Assembly (NCBI GenBank): GCA_963277665.1
Contig: OY728157.1
Coordinates: 369,100,067-369,164,066, forward strand
Source of the DNA: Viscum album
Lineage: Eukaryota; Streptophyta; Magnoliopsida; Santalales; Viscaceae
Reading direction: 5' to 3'
Length of the DNA stretch: 64,000 bases
In this document: one piece after another, positions 10,560 to 21,899 of the stretch
How the letters are laid out: every line of letters begins with the position of its first letter
Numbering within the stretch: position 1 is the first letter of the stretch
Notes under the pieces: generated by a model
Database searches by the model: none
Told to the model about the DNA's origin: nothing
Seen by the model: only the letters and a program-made list of their open reading frames with translations
Program-made: the position numbers and the translations under genes

Positions 10560-12223
10560 TTTTTATGAAATCAGAGACATTAATTGGTTTCCTAATTCAT
10601 GACCTAAGAGAATTTATTAAAAACAAAATTTACCATACAAACACGAGGTGTAAAGAGCTTACACCAACTCTAGATTGGAGGGAATACATGATCAATAGTG
10701 CAAGCCATAGACAATCATCATCAGTTAGAGAATAATGTGAAATAAAACTAGAGAACAAAAATAGTGTTTTCCATTGGAAATTAGAGAGTTTTTTGGTATC
10801 CAGGTCCAAACCCAAAATAAACACATTGCATTTGATATCAAGATAAGTCGTCGTGGAGATTTCACCATTTTTGTGCTTTTGATAAGCTAATCTAACCCGT
10901 TGATCCCTTCGAGACTCCAAATATTCACTCACCTCCCCATTATGTTGCAATGTGTGATTCACGGATAGATCAGATCCCTCATTCGAATTATCATCAGGAG
11001 GCACAGTAGTAGAGATAACCTCAAGCTAAACAGTAATGTTTATAGGTGTCTTACTGGAGGCTCCTGTGATTTCAATGTTTTCCTTGTTAGAAGTAGTAAG
11101 AGATCACATAAAAAATTTTCATTCAATATTATAATAGTCCCTATGATTCCAAGTTTTTTTAGGACTAGGAGTAATGAATCCATCAGCATCCACCATTTGT
11201 TTTTCCCTTTTTCAAGAACATGATTTGAAGAAGTCTTCTTCAATTTGAGTGGCTTTCTCGTCAGCCTCCAATAGGACAGAGTGAGAAAGCACTGTAGAGT
11301 TGGGATTAGAGGGTTCATCATCCTCAATATGAGCCACATAAAAACCCACATTAATTGTTGTAATGTCTGCCGAAATTGGTGGCTCAGGGGTGGGCTTAAG
11401 AACATCGATGGAGTTTAAGAACTTGACACAATCAACAGATGTATCTACCTGAACATTGGTGTTTTGCTTTGTAGAATTCTTTTCCACCCAAATTGACTTG
11501 AAATGTGGAGGGATGGAGTCAGACCTTGGAGTTCCACATTATTTCTTAAAATGACCAATTCTTGAGCACATTTTACAGTAGATAGGTACCTCTTCAAAGA
11601 CAACATCTTGTACAAAACTGTTGTCTCCATTTTGTATCCAAAGTCGCAATGGAAATTCATGAGATATATCAACTTCAGAACAAATCCGAGAAACTGAGGT
11701 TATTGACAAATTCAAGGTAGTATAATAAAACATTATTGGGTGTCTAAAGAGTTTAGCAATAGGAAAAATAGCATTCTTCTTGAAGAGATGGAGAGGTAAA
11801 CCCAGGAAAGAAATCCATTTCGGAACGATGGGGGGTTCAGAACCAACATCAAAGTCTGGAGACCATTTGAAAACCATCATAAAAGAACCCCCAAAAGACC
11901 AAGAACCATGGATCCAGAAATAGTAAAAATAGTTCTCCAAGGAGAAACTAAAAATAACGTGGCACGAATTCAGGAGGCCGATGTGAAAATTCATGAAACC
12001 TAAGCGTTCTAGGGTTTTGCACAGAAACATGAGTGAAGGATGACTCTGAAAAAATATACCCACAAGAAAAAACTATATATCTGAAGAAATATTGTGTACC
12101 TCATCTTTGGAGAAAAAAATCAATGATAGACCTCGATGCCGATATTTTTTTGGAGTGATTCTTCTAGAGGCCTTTGATTCGATGAGAGATTCACTGCCTA
12201 TGGTGACATTAGTGAAAGATTCA
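10560..12223 (-). mobile_element. Short L1-like LINE carrying only ORF1
   Basis: A non-LTR retrotransposon inserted into the E1 3' LTR in reverse orientation. It is bounded by 19-bp duplications, and a short T run (within 10558-10564) at the left edge is the poly(A) end on the minus strand. It contains the ORF1 region but no endonuclease or reverse transcriptase, although ORF2 should lie between ORF1 and the 3' end. The element therefore either came from an internally deleted source or ended early. The 5' end lies close to the start of the ORF1 domain. Confidence 0.8.
10620..12190 (-). pseudogene. LINE ORF1 protein, broken
   Basis: ORF1 of plant L1-like LINEs is an RNA-binding protein. Reading down the minus strand: the DUF4283 domain starts near GLSLIFFSKDEV (about 12140) and runs through LVGIFFQSHPSL, FKWSPDFDVGSEPP and WISFLGLPLHLFKK (to about 11770). 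A CCHC-type zinc knuckle ends it (YCKMCSRIGHFKK, about 11540-11580). A low-complexity acidic tail follows, with VDADGF (about 11190), then an open stretch to 10630. One stop lies at about 12085 and frameshifts fall near 11540 and 11210. The last 124-residue open stretch is of unknown identity. Confidence 0.75.
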
Positions 12224-12242
12224 TTATACACATTTACTTATT
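12224..12242. repeat. LINE target-site duplication, right
   Basis: Matches 10541-10559 with a single mismatch (A for C at 12230), marking the 5' end of the LINE. Confidence 0.8.
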
Positions 12243-12907
12243 GATTGTAGAGTTTCATTTATGAATTATAAATTCTTTTATATTATAATAAATGATTAAC
12301 TTTAATGAATCCATGTTATATGATCCATGTCGCACACTTATTCCTGAAACTAAATGATTAAGAAGGGTGTGCCCTGATAGCACTCTAATGCATTGGGTAA
12401 AGACTAGTATCATGTTACTTCAAGTGAAATAATGTATTAATCATACTAATTCAAGTGTAGTGAGGGTTTACTCATGCTCCATGTGCAATGATCCTTGGCT
12501 CATTCAAATATCTTGTTAAAAGTTTTTGTCATGTTTCCATGTTATGATAATCATTCTATATCATGCATTTATGTTCATGTTTCTCTTTTTCATCATTGAT
12601 ATGCCTATTTCCTAGAATATACTATATTATTCATATTATTCCTTTTTTACTCCCATACTGGGCTTTATAACTCACCCTTTTCTTATGCATGTCCTCAGGT
12701 TATCTCATGCAATGCTATGTAAGAAGGAATGTTGTTGTCATGTAAAAGAATTTTTCAATAAAGATGGTGTGCTTTATGTTCTTGCTTGTTATGTAATGTT
12801 ACTAATCCCCAAAGACTCTAGAAATATTGATCTTTTTTATTATATCAAGAGAAAATTTTATGTAATAAATCAGGTTTAAGTGTGAAATAACCAGCAGGTT
12901 TGTTATA

Positions 12908-12912
12908 AACAA
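12908..12912. repeat. Target-site duplication of E1, right
   Basis: AACAA, identical to 934-938. Confidence 0.8.
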
Positions 12913-13910
12913 TATCAAAATAAACACACACAAAATTTAATTTAATATTTAAATCTTTATAAATCCTCCATGGTGAAATTACTCAATGAAAAGACTTGAA
13001 GTGAATGTAGAGAGCCACCCAAATCACCCTCTTCCTAGGAAGATCAAAATCCCCATCATCGGTATTTGATTCCACCATTATCTGGTGGAATCAAATTTTA
13101 AATCCTCAACTAGGGAATTGAAAATTAAGAAAATTGGGAGGATAATATAAAGAGTGGAAGATATAGGAGAAACCATACCTCAAATTGATTTGAAAATCCA
13201 CCAAGAACACCCCATTGATGGGGTTTAAAAATAAAAGGCATGTAGATGAGGGATAGATCACCCAAGGGATGAAGAGGGAAGAAAATATAGTGATTCCCTC
13301 TTAAATATCACAATGTAAAAAAGGGAAGTTTCCTCTTTTTAAGGGACCAAATGGTTTACCTATATAGTTTCCCAAAATATGCACCATCCATGTTCCTATA
13401 CATTCTGAAGAACACACACCTTGTATGGTTAGGTTGTAAAATTTAACAAATAATCCATTATCTATTCATCTCCATTGTTCATTCCTAACACACCTTGAAT
13501 GGGAATGATACATGGTTTAACAGACCATGCACAAATCGTGAAACATGTTTAAAATTAATTTCAGACACTTGAAAAAAACATCCCTAGACTAGAACATGAT
13601 TTCCCAACCTATTAACATGTACAAACTGGGCCTTAGGTTTAGGCCACATGATTATCACTAATCATGTTCCAACTATGCGCCCTACGATTCACTTATCAAA
13701 AAAATTGAATTCAGGTCCTAAACTAATTGGATGCTTTTGAAACCTCTGAACCACCTTTAGAGCCTCATTCCACATCTAAAAAATCACTTTGAGGCATTTC
13801 AAATATCATAATTCTATTCTAAAACTTTGATCAAGATTTTACCCATCTATTAATTGAAAAATAAATTCCTTTTGAAAAAATATTAAATTCATGAAACATG
13901 AGATCTTACA
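12908..13910 (-). repeat. Old LTR-like sequence, copy A, right part
   Basis: Continues copy A after E1 and aligns with about 35.2-36.12 kb. On the minus strand it shows a TATA-like CTATATAGG (about 13355) and a donor-like GAGGTATGG (about 13174-13183). Its right end, CTTACA at 13905-13910, would be the TGTAAG start of the LTR on the minus strand. No polypurine tract follows. Confidence 0.5.
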
Positions 13911-14726
13911 GTAGTGCACCACCAACGTGGTCCTGTACATAACCAGTACACATAGTGTATTACCAAATTGTATTCTCAAAATAATGAAAAATAAATTAAA
14001 TATGAATTTATAATAAAATAAACAAATTTGATCCATGGTTTCTAACATGACACTTGGAATCAATTATACCAACTTCAACCAATTTTTGGGTCTCTCTAAG
14101 CATAAGTAATCACTTTGGGGAAATATACTCATCCTTGGAACCCAAAAATCCAACCATGGGGGATTATACTCATCCTTAGAACATAATAAAACACTAGAGG
14201 AAAATAAAACCAACAAAAAAACCCATATGGAACCACCTAAGGAAATTATACTCATCTTGAAACATAAAAAATTTCATTCACCGAGGGGGGTTGTATCCCC
14301 TACCCAAAACAATGTATCAATCCAACACTACCCTGGGGTCATATCCAACCCATAGTTCCTAAACCCACATTCATATTAACATAAACATAATAATAAAACA
14401 TAAATACCAAGTGTCCATATCCCACCATGAAATAGGGTATCCCACTTTGGATCCTCAGTTATATCATAATTATATATAAATAAAACACTCAGAGAAAAAT
14501 CTCTTCCCAAAACCTCTCATAACACACCACATTGGTTTGTATCCCATCCAAACATAATACACATTTTCTAGTATGGCCTCTCAAGTGTATAACCCATCTC
14601 AACACTACAATCATCTCAGGCTCACATCATATACTCAAGTTCTATGTTGAAACCTAAGATCATCATTCACTACTTGAAAATATTATATAGACATGGGGAT
14701 ATAACAAAGGGAAAAAATTTATATGG
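13911..14726. other. Unclassified spacer with about 40-bp degenerate repeats
   Basis: No gene is recognised. Between about 14110 and 14280 the phrase ATACTCATCC with a preceding GGGG or AAGG recurs at about 14116, 14157 and 14237, a period near 40 with one unit decayed. Further on, GTATCCC-type phrases recur less regularly to 14600. This may be the edge of an older element split by E3. TATGG at 14722-14726 is the E3 target duplication. Confidence 0.4.
14722..14726. repeat. Target-site duplication of E3, left
   Basis: TATGG, repeated at 33154-33158. Both LTR halves between these points give consistent lengths (about 2554 and 2576 bases), which supports these ends. Confidence 0.55.
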
Positions 14727-16244
14727 TAGTCACACCCCAAAAAAACATTCTTTGTTACTTTTCTAACTGTTTATTTGTAGTTTCTTTCTTTAGTTTTAGG
14801 TTGACCCATATTTAAATCTATTAATTATTGAAGTTTTAGTATAGTTCACACAGTTAGTGATAGTTTTTTGGATGATCATGAAAAAAATGTAGTTTATTAA
14901 TAGATTATCTTTTATGGTTGGAACATACTTTACCCGACCATGAAGCTAAATAGTGCAATTTTCTAGGTGATCCTTGAATGGTTTCCATATGATTTGGAAA
15001 ATTATATGTCCAAATCATGTGAAAAACCCAGTTTTTAAATTTTTTGAATTTTATAAACTACACATACCTGAACTAAATCCACAAACCATCTCAGGTATCT
15101 CCCACTCAACCTTCAATCCCCCATACACACAATTCCCTCCTTTTATCAACTCTTTAGCTTGATTTTAATAGTGATCTTTAGCTTTTTCTTTGTAGAATTA
15201 CTTGGTAAGTGCCCCATATCCCCTCCTTTGGTTATTCCCACTTCTTTTCAATGGTTTTTAATCTTCTACTTACATATGTTCCATGTTTTTTTAATCCTAC
15301 GATGAGAGGTTTGGTTTAATCTTATTCCCCTTGGTGTATATGTATTTTCAATATTGGCTTGAGACATGTTCTAGTAGTTTTTATAGAAGACATCATGTTT
15401 TCTGTTACTTTGAAATAGGTGGCATCATGTATAATTCCTTAAAATTAAGAAGACTGATTTATTGGGATTTATAACATTAATTTCAATGTTTTATGACCCT
15501 TATAATATTTTATTAATATTTTTTTGATAAAATAGGTTGGTTTAAATTTAATTTTATAGAATTTGAATGTTTTCCTTTTTAAATTGAGGATCAAACCTAT
15601 TTTAAAGCCTCTGTATTTATTGTGTTCTATTAATGTCGTAGTGACTCTTTTAATTTATATTCTAACTCTTTATGGATGTTATTGTTTCTAAATAAGTGTA
15701 AAATTCCCATTTTGAATTTTCTAAAGGATTTTCATTATATTGGTTTCATAAATAAGTATCAGGGCCAGGTCCAAACTCTATAAAATTAGCTTGTGAGACA
15801 CCATTGATATATATTATTTCATGAATGATAGTTTTTTTAAATGTTTCCCTCAATATGAGAAGAAAAATTTGAATAGTTGAATATTAAATGTGATATGTTA
15901 TAATATAAAAAGAGAACATGGTAAACTAGTTATCTAAAAGTGGAATACTAGATTAACTGTCCCATTGGATTTTACCATAACAAACTAAAATTCATAAATT
16001 ATATAAAGTTCATGGTTCCATGGATGGGAATCTCCAAATCACTAATCCAAGAAATTTTCTCCTTAGTAGTTGGTTATATTTAGTGTCATCGGTGAGTGGA
16101 ACCTTTCTGTTAGGACAATGAATGTTCTCCTTAGAAGTCTGTGCATGAATTGAATTTTTAGATGATTAAATCACATGTTGATATGAATGAATATGGTTAT
16201 CATGACCTTAGAAAACATAGGTATATCCCATGGTTCATGGTTTT
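14727..16244 (+). repeat. E3 5' LTR, first part
   Basis: Aligns with 30578-32100. Shared stretches include the CACACCCCAA near the start and a pyrimidine-rich block at about 15080-15300 matching 30960-31170. A donor-like TTGGTAAGT lies at 15203-15211. It stops at the E2 insertion. Confidence 0.7.
16240..16244. repeat. Probable E2 target-site duplication, left
   Basis: GTTTT here and CTTTT at 25123-25127 (four of five match). The empty site in the E3 3' LTR reads CATCTTTTTAG near 32095-32105, consistent with insertion at this point. Confidence 0.5.
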
Positions 16245-18134
16245 TTTTAGCACCCCTGGTTTTTTGGTATATGGCCCTTTATTTATGAATTCTGATACAA
16301 TGCCTAGGTTATGTCTCAGGAGGTTCCATGGGAGGGTTTGGAACTTTTTAGAGGATTTATATAGGTTCATGGTTAGTCCATGGTTAGTATATACTACTAA
16401 AAGATTTATGAAATGATATAAGGTATGATAATGGGTAATGGGTAGGTTCACAATTGTCACATTATTTTCCCAAACTATGTGAATGACCAAGAGAACTCGT
16501 GCAACTTGAAATAGAGGAAAATGCACAGTTCGAACATGATTTGTCTAATCGTGTAAGACAATCATGAAATTCATAGCCTTAAGATAGGAGCACCACGTAG
16601 TTGGCACATAGTTTTTAAAATTGTGTAGCCTAACCATAAAACATATAGTCAGACCTTTTTAAAATGAGGATATGATATGAATTATTCCCTTAAAACTTCA
16701 TTTTCTATTAATCCTCCCATAAATCAATTTTTTTTCTCCAAATGTGTGAGAGATGATCCCCTTTAATCCAGAAGTTATACTTAAGAAAATTCAATTGAGT
16801 TGGAGCCCTAGATTCATCAATAAGTTTCCATTCTTCCTCAATTTTCATATATCCAAAGTTCTATTATCTCTTAGAACCATAGATCTATTTTTTTATAGAT
16901 AGATATATGTGTTATTAATGATTTTATGATGGTATCTTCCTAGATCTAGTGAATGGAATGTGTGTTGTGATCAGATCGTGATTTTTTCTTTTTTCAATCA
17001 TCATTTTCACCATCGTTTCTAAGGTAGGTGGCCTCTCTATCAACTCTATTTTATTTTCAAATTAAAGTATTAGTTATAATTAAATGTTTTGATTGAAATT
17101 TTTGGTGAAATCCTTGTTTGATTCTTGGGGGAAATCCTGATTGGTTTTGGTTTTGGAAATTATGGTGAAATTGGTTGGATTTCAAACAAATCCTTTGGTA
17201 TATGATTTTAAAATGTGTATTTTAAAATTTAGGTTTTTTTTATTCATGAAATTGGGTTGTGGAATTGGTTTAAGGAAAGAAATATATTTCTGGAATGGTT
17301 TTATTTGTATTTGGCTTACATGGTTAGTGGGAGTTCATTTACATTATACATGACCCTATTGAAGGGGTGTCTACTATTGGGGTGCCTAGTATTTCATACC
17401 TTCTAATGAATTTTTAGATCAATGTGAGACTGCTTGTGAGTATGTAACTATCACCTGGGCATGCATGGTGTTTTGGGAGACATGGTTATTGGTTTTCTAA
17501 ATGATTATAAAAATTTTTATGATTTGTTTATTTATTACTATGGAAAATTGTTGCAGATTTGTTATAAAATATTTTTAATACTTAAAAATATTTAAAAAAA
17601 TATGATAAAAAATTTTCCTTGTGGATTGAGTTTGAAATCAATTTGGGAAATACTACTCAGTTTAGACTCACCCCCTGCTAGGACACTGTCGTGTATTTTC
17701 AGATGTCATCTATGGATAAATAGGTATTGAAAAGTTATCTGATTTATTTATTGATTCCTATTTATTCCATGGACATGGAAGGTGTCTTAGATCTTGGAGT
17801 GGTTTGGGTGTTGTTTGTTGATGTCACTTTGGATTTTGAAGTTTTGTGGTCCTTTGGTCCTCTTGAGTATGACTTTTAGTTTCTTCTTATATTGTAATAT
17901 GGTTTGATGGTTTGGTTAATTTTTACGTTTTATTTAATACTCATGGATCATATAAACGTCTTTTTTGTTATTTCTATTTTTTGGATGTTTTTATATTTAT
18001 AAGGTAAAATAATCTCATAAATTTTCTCATGCCCCGTCGAATTTATTTCAAACATTTGGTGTCTTAGGGATTTTACCTAAGGCCTATTAACTTCCCCACC
18101 ACTCCTCAAGCCAATGAGGAGTGGAAGGATATTA
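16245..18134 (+). repeat. E2 5' LTR
   Basis: Aligns with 23223-25122 along its length. Clear anchors are TTTGTCTAATCGTG (16531-16544), a donor-like AAGGTAGGTGG (17021-17031, matched at 24003-24012) and the end region with CTCCTCAAG near 18102. Homology extends left to about 16245, where CACCCCTGG marks the start. Confidence 0.75.
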
Positions 18135-18779
18135 AAAATGTTATCCTCTTGTTCAGTCCTTGACATGTAAAAGGTATCATTCAATCTATTTAAATGGTAG
18201 TAAGGATATAGGATTTTCTAAACTAGAAATATAGAGCATAAAAAGGTGTAGTTGACCACTTTATGATGAACTTCAAATTTACATGGTGTTTGCATACATG
18301 AGTGTTTCCAGACACTTCTAGGTGAATTTTCACCTCATTTTAATGCTTTAACTGATGATAGTTTCATGACATGATTAGATATTAATACATCCCAATAGAA
18401 TCAATTCACTCATTTTGAAGAAAACAAATTATGTAATTGAAGAAAGTTTTATTTTTTAAAATAAGAAAATGATTGTTTTGAAAAATAATGTGTAATATTT
18501 TAAAAAATTGTCAAAATGTTAACATTGGTTTAATTGTTGAATGCTACATTGTGATATATGTTGTTGTGGTAAATTGGAATTAATAATCCTTTATTTTATA
18601 ATGATATAGAAAAAATGGAGTTTTGTTCTAGTTAGAGTGAATAAAATTGGGTATGTACTATAGAAATCAACTAGAAGATACAACTGGAAATATGGGTCTA
18701 CCTAAGCTATAAGTGAACCAATAGATGGTTCAATGAATTTTATAGGAATTACAGTCTGTGGATAAGGGTCATAGAAATG
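18135..18779 (+). other. E2 leader
   Basis: Region between the 5' LTR and gag. No clear reading frame is recognised. A weak primer-site-like sequence lies at 18139-18150. Confidence 0.4.
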
Positions 18780-19760
18780 TTGAACTATAGAAAGTGGACC
18801 ATTTAGCTTAGTTCCTGAAAAAAAATCCACCCATCTTTTAGGGGGATTCAAATCCTGGAAAATAAAAAGTATAGTTGAATAGGATGAATCAAATATTTGA
18901 TTTCCTTAGGACACCATAATATTTGAATGTGAAATTTGAAACAACTATTATGGAGGATTTGAAACACCAATTTTTGGAATTTGTGTTTCAAGCTAAATTT
19001 GACCAAGGCCTGACATGGGAGGATTTGCGGAATTTTATAACAAAAAATTCTATCCTCACACATTTTATATTTCTAAAATAATGGAATTATTTAGTTGGAA
19101 GTAAGATAATCACTCAGTGACAGAGTATATGGCTAAATTTAGTAATTTTGTCCATATTACCCTAGATTTTGCTGCAAGTTCATCCTTGAAGGCACACATT
19201 TTTAAACAGGTTTGAGGATAGAAATTCGTTTAATTATTTTAGTTCTCAATACTATAGATTATACATAAATGGTCAATGGAGGTATGGTAGAAGATATATA
19301 TATCTTAGAAAATATGGTCATAGGAAGCATTTTTATTCATATGGGAGCATGTGGGAATACTAATGTTGGGAATAATATCAAAAAGGAATCCTACTTCTAA
19401 TGTGGTGGGACACCTCATAATCAAAACATGAGGTCATTGAATCTTTCTCCTTGACCCAAAATCAAGTTAATAAGTTTTAAATGTGAGTCACTAGATCATA
19501 TGAAGTAACAATGTATAGTAAAATGAAGAACATGTCAAATTTACAACAATATGGAATGTCTTCAGTACTATTACTATAGTGCTCGAAGTTCAAGTTCTAG
19601 AGATTCATCTCATTCTTCTCAAGCATTGTATGCTTCAAGGGGATGGGTGAAGTAGAATAATTATCATTATTAGAAAGAGATATCCAAGGCGATTATTAGA
19701 ACATGATGAATCCTCCACCAGTATAGTCTCAAAAGGGTAAAAAAGAGGAAAGTGCAGCGA
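18780..19760 (+). pseudogene. gag: E2 gag, broken
   Basis: Readable capsid phrases in the order expected for a gypsy gag: LTWEDLRNFI (about 19012-19041), then in another frame EYMAKFSNFVHIT (about 19123-19162) and AASSSLKAHIF. This resembles the usual TWEEF and EYxxKF capsid region. Zinc knuckles are not readable. Frameshifts separate the pieces. Confidence 0.65.
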
Positions 19761-19769
19761 GTAAGAAAT

Positions 19770-20260
19770 TATATGGAGCTGAGAAAATGATCATTTGTTA
19801 TCAATATTGTCCCTTGATTGTGAGAGGAATAATTTTTTTGAATTTTACCCTTATGTATGATTTTTTTATACAAGAACATGCCACTAAATTATAATTTCTT
19901 ATATTGTGGATCTTATAGGGTTATCCATTGAGATGATGCTTTCAACTTTAAGACTACAAATTCCTCAGAGACAAAGATATTTTTGAGAATTTATTGGTAA
20001 ATCTTATTCTATAACTATAAATGGGTAGGGGTTTTTTGATTCTATATACTATATATGGATATCTATGACTTTATTTTGGGTATGGACTGGTTGAAATCAT
20101 TCAAGTCCCACATCTACTATTATTTTCTAACGCTTAGTTTCCCATATGTAGATGGAATCAGACATTTATTTAGGGGAGGTAGGGATATAAAGCCTAGTGA
20201 CGAAGGAATTTTTTCACCAGTGATTGGAACCATATCTTATAAGTGGACATTTCTTACCTT
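19770..20260 (+). pseudogene. E2 aspartic protease, broken
   Basis: The clearest remnant is YDFILGMDWLKSF (about 20064-20102), the conserved strand after the protease active site. The active-site Asp motif is not readable. A lead-in to the reverse transcriptase, LSGFPPKREV, follows at about 20337-20366. Confidence 0.65.
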
Positions 20261-21600
20261 AGAATCTATAGATGATATCGAGAATGGAGATTTTCCAACT
20301 ATTATTAATTATTTTCCGTACATTTTATCCAACATTTTATCAGGTTTTCCTCCGAAAAGAGAAGTATAGTTTTTTTATCATTTTCCCACCAAGGACTTGG
20401 GTTATCGCACTTCCATATTGTCAAATGACAACAAAAAAAATTGATGGAATTGAAAGTTAAATAGGAAGAGTTAGAAAGTAAAGGGTTCATTTGACCGAGT
20501 ACATTTCTATGAGAAGAAAAAATTCTTTTCTGATGAAGGTGGATGGATATCCTCGAGTTTTTGTGGATTATCATAAACTTAACAAAGTTATAATAAAAAA
20601 TCAGTATCATCTTCCGTGAATCTATGATATATTTGATTAATTGATGGGATCTCAATGACTCTCACAAATTGAATTATGTTTGGGATACCAATAATTGACA
20701 GTTAGAAAGGATGATATTATGAAAATAGATTTCAAAACAAGATATAGTAATTATGAATATGTTGTTATGCCTTTTGGTCTTATAAATGCACGAACTATAT
20801 TTATGGCATTAATGAATCGAATATTTAAGAAGTGTCAGGATTCCTTTATGGTAGTGTTTTTGGTGATATACTAGTGTATTCAATTAGAAACGAGGATCAT
20901 GAGAAAGTAATGATGATAGTGCTGGTTATCTTTCAAGATGATTATCTATATTCTAAGTTATATAAGTGTGATTTTTTGATACGATAGTTATGTTTAATTT
21001 TCCATGTAATTTCTAAAAATGGTTTTTCTATAGATACTAAAAAGATATAACTCTTGGTAGCCACCAAATAATGTATTTGAGATATGTAGTTTCCTTAAGA
21101 TAGTGGGATACTACATATATTTTTTACTTGATTTTTCATACTTTGAATCACTGATGAATGCTTTGAAAATGAAATTCATTCCATTATAATGAAATGAGAA
21201 ACATCATAAATAATTTCAAAATATAAGTTTAGGAATAAATTAGTACCTATCCTCATTTTTTCATAGTTCATATAGGGTTATGTAGTCTATTGTGATGCAT
21301 TAGGATCTAGTTTGGAATGTGTTCTCATGAAGGGATATCATGTTGTTGCTTATAATTCATGATAGTTATGGTTGGATGAGAAGAAATACCCAACACATGA
21401 GTTAGAATTATCTATTATGGTACATTCTTTAAAAACATGTTTCCAGTACCTATTTGGTGAGAAATTCATGGTGTTTATGTGTCATAAAAGTTTGAAATAC
21501 ATTTTCTCACAAAGAGATTTGAATTTAAGATATAGAATATGGATGGATTATCTTCAAATATTTTTCATTGACTTGCTTTAAACACCAAGTAAAGGGAAAT
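20261..21600 (+). pseudogene. pol: E2 reverse transcriptase and RNase H, broken
   Basis: Motifs in order: VDGYPRVFVDYHKLNKV (about 20539), a decayed IYDIFD (about 20622), YEYVVMPFGL (about 20755), ALMNRIF and GDILVYS (about 20862-20882). The last replaces the first Asp of the catalytic pair with Gly and sits after a one-base shift. RNase H is seen at 21372-21581: KKYPTHELELSIMVHSLK keeps the catalytic Glu. FMCHKSLKYIF has Cys where the family has the Asp of YTDHKSLKYIF. Many stops. Confidence 0.8.
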
Positions 21601-21899
21601 CTATGGAAGGTACATTGAAAAGGAAGTCAAATGCTCATTTTTCTAAAGATGTTTCAAACCAGTGCCAACTAATATCAATCACAACATATATTAATAAATA
21701 TTTTTTAAACCAAGATAATGACACTTTTTATTTATATTTTTCTTTGTTACTAATTTGGATGATCATGTTAGAGATACTCAAACATTCAATCCTGATTGTG
21801 TTACTATCAGTTCAAAAATCAATGGTGGGGAGACCATTGAGGGATGGAAGTTGGATGGGAATTCAATGTTGCTGTTTGGAGATTTGATGGTCATGTCTT

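Larger units (their letters stand above)
939..12907 (+). mobile_element. E1: Ty3/gypsy chromovirus, Tekay/Del-like, degenerate
   Basis: Full-length but decayed LTR retrotransposon. It has LTRs of about 2.64 and 2.62 kb (the second without its LINE insert), a primer-binding site, gag, protease, reverse transcriptase, RNase H, integrase and chromodomain remnants in gypsy order, and a polypurine tract. It is flanked by AACAA duplications. LTR divergence is above 10% over the first 80 aligned bases and higher further in, so it is older than E4. Its 3' LTR carries a LINE insertion at 10560-12223. The LTRs and leader resemble those of E4, so the two are related subfamilies. Assignment to the Tekay/Del-like group rests on LTR length, a C-terminal chromodomain remnant and overall layout. 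Confidence 0.9.
8608..12907 (+). repeat. E1 3' LTR, interrupted by a LINE
   Basis: Starts TTCACCAACCC (decayed TGTAACGACCC) and ends GTTATA before the AACAA duplication. Minus the LINE insert and its duplicated target it is about 2.62 kb, matching the 5' LTR. It keeps a good TATA box (9925-9933), a splice-donor-like AAGTAAGGG (10078-10086) and repeat modules near 10250 and 10450. Confidence 0.85.

Noticed and set aside
16162..16526. Open frames on both strands near 16.2-16.5 kb
   Set aside because: They cross the boundary between E3 and E2 LTRs, so they arose by insertion and have no family features.
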